Shown piece after piece: positions 57,508-64,000 of a DNA stretch of 64,000 bases (position 1 is the stretch's first letter; the number at the start of each line of letters is the position of its first letter). Source of the stretch: Flavobacteriales bacterium (lineage in GTDB: Bacteria; Bacteroidota; Bacteroidia; Flavobacteriales_D; Sanyastnellaceae); NCBI GenBank assembly GCA_016780385.1, contig JADHLY010000004.1, forward strand, positions 1 through 64,000. The letters run 5' to 3'. A model generated the notes under the pieces. It saw only the letters and a list, made by a program, of their open reading frames with translations. It did no database searches and was not told the DNA's origin. The position numbers and the translations under genes are program-made.

Positions 57508-58404
57508 TCATCCTCTGGAGACCGGGGCACTCCGGTTCACATTCCGCTTGCGCTTGAGCCATGCATCCAGGAACACGGTGGAAATCAGGATGGCCGCACC
57601 GGCATAAAAACCCGGGGGCATGATTTCCTCTTCTCCGAAAATGAAAATCGCCAGAACGATGGCATAGATCGGCTCCAGATTGATGGCCATGGCAACCGTG
57701 AAAGGACTGAGCACTTTCATGACTTCCACCGTGATGGCGAATGCCAGCGATGTGGCAACCAAACCCAGCAAAAGCAACCAACCCGCATCCGATGCGCTGG
57801 GCACAACCCCGTCCCATTGCCCCGAGATGGCCATCCAGCAGGCCAGCGATACACTGGCGGAAATCAGCTCGATGCGGGACACCGCCAGCGAAGTCACGGA
57901 CTTTCCCCAAACGCTGTTCAATGTCCCAAACAATGCGGCACAAAATGCGCTGACCAACGCCAAAACCATGCCGTATCCATAGTCAACATCCACCCGGTAC
58001 ATCCACCACAACCCTCCTACCGCCAGCAGACCGAGAAAAACCTCCCTCAGGTCCAGCCGCCTTCGCTTGATCAAGGGTTCGATAAAAGCCACAAACATGG
58101 GCACGGTTGCCATCACGGCCAATGCCAAGGACACCGTGGAAGCTTTGATAGCACCAAAAAAAGTGACCCAGTGTATGGCGACAAGCAAGCCGGTACCGAT
58201 GATGCCCAGGCGCTCCTTGGGGGAAAGGATGGGCCTTTGGCCTTTGCGCAGTAACATCCATAGATACAAGCCCGCCGCACCGATCAGTGTCCGCCAGAAA
58301 ACAAGGGGAACCGCGGAGAGTGTAATCAACTTTCCCAGCACCCCCGTGAAGCCGAAGACTACCACCGTGGCGTGCAGGGAGATCTGGGCCTGCAGCGACC
58401 TCAT
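57508..58404 (-). CDS. EamA family (DMT) transporter
   Basis: Two EamA repeats, about 10 TM segments; NLEPIYAIVLAIFIFGEEEIMPPGFYAGAAILISTVFLDAWLKRK. Confidence 0.9.
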   Translation of the reverse strand: MRSLQAQISLHATVVVFGFTGVLGKLITLSAVPLVFWRTLIGAAGLYLWMLLRKGQRPILSPKERLGIIGTGLLVAIHWVTFFGAIKASTVSLALAVMATVPMFVAFIEPLIKRRRLDLREVFLGLLAVGGLWWMYRVDVDYGYGMVLALVSAFCAALFGTLNSVWGKSVTSLAVSRIELISASVSLACWMAISGQWDGVVPSASDAGWLLLLGLVATSLAFAITVEVMKVLSPFTVAMAINLEPIYAIVLAIFIFGEEEIMPPGFYAGAAILISTVFLDAWLKRKRNVNRSAPVSRG

Positions 58405-58414
58405 GGTGTTGTGA

Positions 58415-61400
58415 TCACTGACGAATCAGCTTGAGGCTCCAGGATTCCTGGTCTGCCCCCGTGAGACGAAGAACATACCATCCCGCGCCGGTAGGACCCT
58501 CTCCGAGCGGTACTTGTTGCGAAGCTGCAACGGCACCTCCTCGGCGAATCTCCCTTCCGGCGGCATCCAAAAGTGTCCAACCCGACAGGTCGACAAGTGT
58601 GGTCACCAACATCTCCTGGCCCGCCGTCCATGGGTGGGGGCCGAAACGGAAGGGCATGTCTACGAGAAGCTCGCCGACACCGATGGTACTGGTGTCCGGT
58701 GAAATGACCGTCACCTCCTGAACGGATTGGTCCGAACAGACCCCGTCCTCGCTGGTCGCGGTCAAGATCACCGTGTAGGTGCTGTCTGTGGGAAATTCGT
58801 GCGTGGGCGACTCTTCCGTCACCGGCGGTGTTCCGTCGCCAAAGGTCCAGAAGTAGGAGCCCGCCCCGCTGGATTGGTTTTCAAACGGCACCGGCCCATT
58901 CTCGGTGTACCAGGGGTCTTCCACGAAGAAATCCGCCTGCACGGGTTCCGAAATGTCTGCGGCACTGCGCGGAAGAATGGTGTATCCGTTTACAAACGGG
59001 GCCTCGAGGTCGCGCTGACCGCCGATTCCGGTCACACCGAAAATTCCAATGGGGGGCTCGGTCCCAAAGAGGTCCGTGTCGGCATCCACCACCATCAGGT
59101 ACAAAGCAGCCCCCGTGGACACATATACCTCGAATTGCGGAATTTGATTGGTCCAGGCTTCGGGATTCACGAGCTCCACACACTTGAGCCTGACCAAGGC
59201 GCTTTCCGTTTCTTCGGACAACTCGTTGACCAACTCTGGTTCATTGAGTGGCTCACCCTGGGTCGCAAGAATCAGGGTGTCCACCAGGATCTGGGCCAAG
59301 CCCTGGAATTGCTGTAACGAGCCGCGGATGCGGACGCTATCGCCCTCTTGAACGAGGTAGTTGAAGTTGTCGACTGGGCTGAAAACCTCAATGCCGGCCG
59401 TCGGGTCGATGATGGTAAAACGAAGTCCGCTCGGATAGGTGTTGAACCCGTGGACCACACCTCGCAACTCACAGGGAACCAACAAACTATCCAACACCCC
59501 ATTTCCATCGATGCCCCTGACATCGGCTATCGGATAATGAGGAAAGCCGAGGTCACTGGGGGCAATGGTCACCGTCACAGAATCAATCAAAACCTCTGCC
59601 TCTCCCGACAAGACAGTCAGGGCCAGGGTAAAGGACTCCACTCCTTCAGGTTCGAAATCGTCAACGATACCCACCGTGATGGACTGTGGCAAAAGCCAAC
59701 CTTGTGGGAAGGTCAAATCCACGGGGAAAAGCGTGCCAAAATCGGCCACGGGTGTGGCCGTGCCGCCAGCGACCACATCGACCTGTACCTCTACTTCGTT
59801 CAAGGGCAGGCTGATGGGAAGTTCGATTGAAATCACATCGCCCTCGAAAGCCAGGATCTCCGACACGGAAAATCCGATGGCGGGAACCGATGTCGTATCC
59901 AAACCGCACGGGAGGGCGTTGTGGTCGCCGAAATAATCGTAGGTGTTTTCGGGATAATCCTGCCACTGGTTCTGAACCACATCCCAGTCATTGGAACCGA
60001 CGGTCACGTCTGCATTTCGCACCAACGTGTGGTGCAGCATCGTGACATCGTTGACCGGCCAACCCGCCCCCGGATTGACGCCCACTTCGCCCAGGACATC
60101 CACGACCACCCCATTTCGTTCAAGTGTGGTGGCGTCATTGCCGTTGAACAAGGTGACATCGTCGATGACATCGGCCAGCTGGAGAAGGAACGGCGGGGCC
60201 AAGGGGTTGACGATGGTGTACACTTCACCGGGGCCGAGGAAACCACTGAGCTGCACTTCGTGGGTCGCCACGGTGCTGCCATTGTTGTAGGTCTTGACGG
60301 CATATTCACCGAGGTCAGCGGTGGCGGTGGCACTGGGGTTGTAAAGCTCCAATCCCTTGTCCCAACCCGTTCCGTCGAGGTATTCAGAAAAGAACAGGTC
60401 GACGCACAGGCCTGTGGGGTCGCAGGGCTGAATGGACACCTCTAGGCTGTTGTACGACAGGGCGCTGCAGGAGTCCGCTACCAATGCAGTAACGGGCATT
60501 CCCGTGACGAACGTGGTGCTGTCGACCGCACCGAGGTAGCTGAATCCATGGACCTCGTACTCGCCTGCGCCGAGGCCTTCGAAATCAAAAGACGCAGTGG
60601 ATGTACTGTCGAGGATGTCCCCATTCGCGTCGGTGATCACGAAGAGATAGGGGGCCTCGGGGCTCTCTGATGTGTAGCCGAAATGCACCAGTGTGTTGGC
60701 AAACCCGACGCAACCAATGGCTTCATCCGTTCCTGCGGCTGTCGTGATGGAACCGCCATCACAACTCGGCGGCAAGCAGAAGATGCGTTGAACCTCCACG
60801 GGCTGGGCGCTGAAAGCCACACATCCCGAAGCGGATATGCTGTCGTAGGGGGCGCCTACTTCAATGGTCTCCGGATCCAATTCGCCGTCATAGCTCATTC
60901 CCCACACCAGACAGGGTCCGGCCGGTGATCCCGAGAAGTTGTAGCCGAGGTTGCCCTCACCGCCAGGAACCACATCGAGGACATCGCCATCCAAGTCGGT
61001 GATCACGAGGCCGTACTGGCTTTCCAGCGCGTTGGATTGTGCCGTGAAGGGCAGGAATCCTCCGGGTAGGTCCACACACACCAAGGCTTCTCCGTTCTCT
61101 CCACCCTGCGCCGTGATCAATCCACCATCGCAATCGAGCAGATTCGTGTAGCCCGGAGTGGGCTGTTGGAGCACCATCTGGTCCGAAGCGAAGGCGGGGC
61201 CTCCATCGGGAAGGCGGGCCCAGGCCAATGCGCCGCCGTTTTGTGCGCCGTAAAGCCACTCATCCAACTGAGGTTGGCCCGGGGTCAGAGAGTCGATCAG
61301 GAAAGGGTTGGTCTGATCATTGGTGCCGTACACCACGGCGTCCAACAGTCCTACTGTGGTCAGCGGTGTACCATTCGGAAAGTCGGCACTGTCGCCCTCG

Positions 61401-61771
61401 AAAAGCGCCACAGCATCACCGCCATTCCGAAGCAGTCCGGGCTCGAAAATGACATCTGCACCCGGCACGGCAGGGTTTGCCAACAGGAAAAAACCCGACG
61501 AATCGGTGGACATTCCATCGAGGTCGAATGCGGCGTACACATTGGTCGTCACTGTATTGCCACCGCCCTTGTAGAAGACGACAATGTGTCCGTCCAAAGC
61601 GGTGTTGGGTTCTCCATAAAGCTCCACGAATTCCAGGCTGTCTGGGACTGTATTCGAGTCGCAATCAACCTCATTCACGAAAACACCTTGAGCGAAAATG
61701 CCGAGGGGAAAGCCCAGGAAGGCCACGATCATTGCGACAGCCTGAAGCGGGGTATGGGATATGGAACGCAT
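58415..61771 (-). CDS. Large secreted protein with lamin-tail domains, OB-fold-like (DUF5689-like) domain, PKD domain and T9SS type-A sorting C-terminus
   Basis: Signal peptide MRSISHTPLQAVAMIVAFLGFPLGIFAQ; GVFVNEVDCDSNTVPDSLEFVELYGEPNTALDGHIVVFYKGGG (LTD); FFSEYLDGTGWDKGLELYNPS (LTD); YFWTFGDGTPPVTEESPTHEFPTDSTYTVILTATSEDGVCSD (PKD); C-term WTLLDAAGREIRRG...GAGWYVLRLTG..SWSLKLIRQ. Confidence 0.87.
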   Translation of the reverse strand: MRSISHTPLQAVAMIVAFLGFPLGIFAQGVFVNEVDCDSNTVPDSLEFVELYGEPNTALDGHIVVFYKGGGNTVTTNVYAAFDLDGMSTDSSGFFLLANPAVPGADVIFEPGLLRNGGDAVALFEGDSADFPNGTPLTTVGLLDAVVYGTNDQTNPFLIDSLTPGQPQLDEWLYGAQNGGALAWARLPDGGPAFASDQMVLQQPTPGYTNLLDCDGGLITAQGGENGEALVCVDLPGGFLPFTAQSNALESQYGLVITDLDGDVLDVVPGGEGNLGYNFSGSPAGPCLVWGMSYDGELDPETIEVGAPYDSISASGCVAFSAQPVEVQRIFCLPPSCDGGSITTAAGTDEAIGCVGFANTLVHFGYTSESPEAPYLFVITDANGDILDSTSTASFDFEGLGAGEYEVHGFSYLGAVDSTTFVTGMPVTALVADSCSALSYNSLEVSIQPCDPTGLCVDLFFSEYLDGTGWDKGLELYNPSATATADLGEYAVKTYNNGSTVATHEVQLSGFLGPGEVYTIVNPLAPPFLLQLADVIDDVTLFNGNDATTLERNGVVVDVLGEVGVNPGAGWPVNDVTMLHHTLVRNADVTVGSNDWDVVQNQWQDYPENTYDYFGDHNALPCGLDTTSVPAIGFSVSEILAFEGDVISIELPISLPLNEVEVQVDVVAGGTATPVADFGTLFPVDLTFPQGWLLPQSITVGIVDDFEPEGVESFTLALTVLSGEAEVLIDSVTVTIAPSDLGFPHYPIADVRGIDGNGVLDSLLVPCELRGVVHGFNTYPSGLRFTIIDPTAGIEVFSPVDNFNYLVQEGDSVRIRGSLQQFQGLAQILVDTLILATQGEPLNEPELVNELSEETESALVRLKCVELVNPEAWTNQIPQFEVYVSTGAALYLMVVDADTDLFGTEPPIGIFGVTGIGGQRDLEAPFVNGYTILPRSAADISEPVQADFFVEDPWYTENGPVPFENQSSGAGSYFWTFGDGTPPVTEESPTHEFPTDSTYTVILTATSEDGVCSDQSVQEVTVISPDTSTIGVGELLVDMPFRFGPHPWTAGQEMLVTTLVDLSGWTLLDAAGREIRRGGAVAASQQVPLGEGPTGAGWYVLRLTGADQESWSLKLIRQ

Positions 61772-61898
61772 TTCCAGTCCGTTGAATTGGAGCGCGAAAG
61801 TAGACACCACGCCCCATTGCGGGTTTAACAGTTCATGAAATACCGCTAAGGTTCCCGCCGTAACTTCATGGGTTGAATTTCCGTTCAGGAAGCACGCC

Positions 61899-64000
61899 AT
61901 GAAAAACGCCCACCAGCAGGACCTCCGACAGAACCTCGACGCGTTCATCCGGAAGTACCACCGCAATGAAATCCTGCGGGGCGTGCTGTTGCTCGCGGCG
62001 GCCCTTCCCCTTTCCTGGCTGGTGGTATTGGGACTGGAGACCTTTGGTCGCTTCGGGGCTGACTTGCGCACCGCACTGTTTTACGCTTTTGTCGTGTCGG
62101 TTTCCGCGGTCTTGGTCAAGTTCATCCTCCTCCCCGCTTTGCGGTTGTTCCGGCTCAGGGGAGGGCTGGACTACGCCTCTGCAGCGCGCATCATCGGCAC
62201 CCATTTCCCTGAAATAGAGGACCGGTTGCTCAACACGCTCCAGCTGCAAGAGCGGGCCGACGGTCCTGACACAGCGGGCAGGGAATTGCTGCTCGCCTCC
62301 ATTGCCCAGCGCAGCGAACAACTTCGTCCGTATCGATTCACTTCTGCCATCGATTTCGGTGAGAACCGGCGGTATCTCAAGTATGCCTTGCCGCCCATGG
62401 CTGTATTTGCAGGAATCTATTTGGTCATTCCCGACGCGGTGGAAGCTCCCACGGAAAGACTCATTCGCCACCGCACCGAATGGGCGGCCACACCCGACTT
62501 CCGCCTCTTCTGCGACGGGCCCCTTGAGGCAGTCGCACAATCGGATTTCACGCTGGAAATCCGCACCGAGGGCACCGTAGTACCCTCACGGGTCGAAGTT
62601 CAGGCTGGCGAAGGGAGGTTCCGCATGTCGCTTTCACCACAGGGCACATGGACGCATGTTTTCCGAAACGTCCGAGCGTCACTCGACCTGACCGTTTCTG
62701 CTCCTGCCACTCCTCCTCTTTCCCTGAAACTTGTGGTACTGCCGAGGCCCGAATTGCAGGACCTGAAGATTGAAATTACCCCACCCGCTCACACGGGTCT
62801 CCCCCCCTACCAGCAGCGCAACGAGGGAGACATCAATGTTCCGGAGGGCAGCCTGCTGTCCTTCCAGATCGGAACGCGGAACACATCTGTTCTCGGATTG
62901 GATTGGGGTGGCGAACTGGCGGCTTTGACCCCAGATGTCAGCAATAGATTCAGCTTCTCCCGGACCAGCGAGAAAGACCTCACCTACACGATTGCACCGA
63001 GATCCGAAACCGTGGGCGTCTTGGATTCAGTGCGTTACCGGCTGCGTAGCATTCAAGACCGCCCCCCCACCATTCGGGTGATGGAGTCGCCCGACAGCCT
63101 GTCCTTGACCCGATTGAGCTTCAGTGGCGTTGTTCAAGATGATTATGGATTCAGCAACCTGCGCTTCGTTTGGCGCCAAAAGGGCGGCGAACAGGACCAC
63201 CAGAACCTGGATCGCCCGCGCTCCCGTGAGGATGCCTTCTTGCACTTCTGGAACCTCGCCGACATTGGCGTCGGTCTGGGCGATGAAGTAGAGTATTGGT
63301 TCGAAGTGCGCGACAATGACGGGGTCAATGGCCCCAAGATGACGCGATCCCGAACCTTCCGATACGCGGCACCGACGGAGGAGGAGCTCGCGGAGAAACT
63401 CGACAGTGCAGACGCCGAATTGACGGCAGCGCTGGAGGAGAACCTCGAAGAAGCGCGAAGGCTGCGAGAACAGATGCGGGAATTGCGCCGGGAGTTGATG
63501 GAGGAGGAAGAGCTGGGCTGGGAAGAAAAGGCCGCCCTGGAGGAGCTGCTCAAGCAACAGGAAGCCCTGAAGGAACAGGTGCGCGAAATGCAGGAGCAAA
63601 ACCGGCAGAAAAACAAGCAACAAGCCGAATTCTCGCCCCCGAACGAGGAGATTCAGAAGAAGCAAGAAGAGCTCCAAAAACTCATGGATGACGTCATGAC
63701 GGACGAGCTGCAGAAGATGTTCGACGAGCTCCGGGAGTTGATGGAACAAATCGAAGAAGGAGACAAGGAGGAGATTGAACAGCAGCTCGAACAAATGGAC
63801 CTGGACCAGGAATCGCTCGAACAGGAACTGGATCGCGCCTTGGAGCAGTTCAAGCAACTGCAGTGGGAGCAAAAGATGGAAGAGGCCATCTCCGACCTCG
63901 AGAAGCTGGCGGAGGAGCAAGAAAAACTTGCAGAAGAGACGGAAGAGGGCAGCACCCCGGAAGAGGAATTGGCAGCCAAACAAGACTCCCTGAACAAGGA
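61899..64000 (+). CDS. DUF4175 family membrane protein, N-terminal part (runs off right edge)
   Basis: Open frame from ATG 61899: MKNAHQQDLRQNLDAFIRKYHRNEILRGVLLLAAALPLSWLVVLGLETFGRFG..., TMs followed by Glu/Gln-rich coiled coil; absent from ORF track because it has no stop in the window. Confidence 0.82.
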   Translation, partial: MKNAHQQDLRQNLDAFIRKYHRNEILRGVLLLAAALPLSWLVVLGLETFGRFGADLRTALFYAFVVSVSAVLVKFILLPALRLFRLRGGLDYASAARIIGTHFPEIEDRLLNTLQLQERADGPDTAGRELLLASIAQRSEQLRPYRFTSAIDFGENRRYLKYALPPMAVFAGIYLVIPDAVEAPTERLIRHRTEWAATPDFRLFCDGPLEAVAQSDFTLEIRTEGTVVPSRVEVQAGEGRFRMSLSPQGTWTHVFRNVRASLDLTVSAPATPPLSLKLVVLPRPELQDLKIEITPPAHTGLPPYQQRNEGDINVPEGSLLSFQIGTRNTSVLGLDWGGELAALTPDVSNRFSFSRTSEKDLTYTIAPRSETVGVLDSVRYRLRSIQDRPPTIRVMESPDSLSLTRLSFSGVVQDDYGFSNLRFVWRQKGGEQDHQNLDRPRSREDAFLHFWNLADIGVGLGDEVEYWFEVRDNDGVNGPKMTRSRTFRYAAPTEEELAEKLDSADAELTAALEENLEEARRLREQMRELRRELMEEEELGWEEKAALEELLKQQEALKEQVREMQEQNRQKNKQQAEFSPPNEEIQKKQEELQKLMDDVMTDELQKMFDELRELMEQIEEGDKEEIEQQLEQMDLDQESLEQELDRALEQFKQLQWEQKMEEAISDLEKLAEEQEKLAEETEEGSTPEEELAAKQDSLNK

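Noticed and set aside
1-64000. Search for CRISPR arrays, prophage, integrases, transposases, toxin-antitoxin or defence islands
   Set aside because: None visible: no regularly spaced direct repeats and no recombinase, restriction or phage structural genes among recognisable ORFs. The YwqK-like protein at 1354 belongs to a family sometimes labelled 'antitoxin', but no toxin is adjacent.

Overview
This is a compact, GC-rich chromosomal window from a Bacteroidota genome, probably Flavobacteriales-like. The evidence is type IX secretion (T9SS) cargo with type-A/type-B C-terminal domains, PorP/SprF proteins, DUF4292, DUF3108, DUF4175, and A-rich start contexts. I see no CRISPR array, prophage, IS element or rRNA. 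Most of the window is housekeeping or metabolism: yicC (partial), polyprenyl synthase, hmgA-hpd, fused peptide ABC ATPase, enoyl-CoA hydratase, dut, sugar nucleotidyltransferase, TPR, DUF4292, EnvC-like, feoB/feoA, speA-speB-DHS-like, sulfotransferase/flippase, RNase R, RlmI-like methyltransferase, aminopeptidase P, MiaE-like, RidA, TDO, M23, lysS, SIS isomerase, lipB, serine hydrolase, LytTR regulator, rlmN, lepA, radA, rsmI, BCCP, hemW, EamA and DUF4175 (partial). There are also four tRNAs and a 15-kb block of T9SS surface proteins. The most unusual locus is 22155-22379, an AT-rich islet between tRNA genes. It has a Bacteroidota -7-like box (TAAATTTG), a leader bounded by a perfect 9-bp inverted repeat with nested stems, and a 45-aa ORF absent from the supplied track that is essentially one complete dockerin-type EF-hand. 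Other points of interest are convergent feoB/feoA with overlapping stops, several terminator-less convergent gene ends, a speA-speB-deoxyhypusine-synthase-like operon, nearly lysine-free giant T9SS surface proteins, and two cargo/PorP-SprF pairs. All assignments are by eye from protein motifs; no searches were run.
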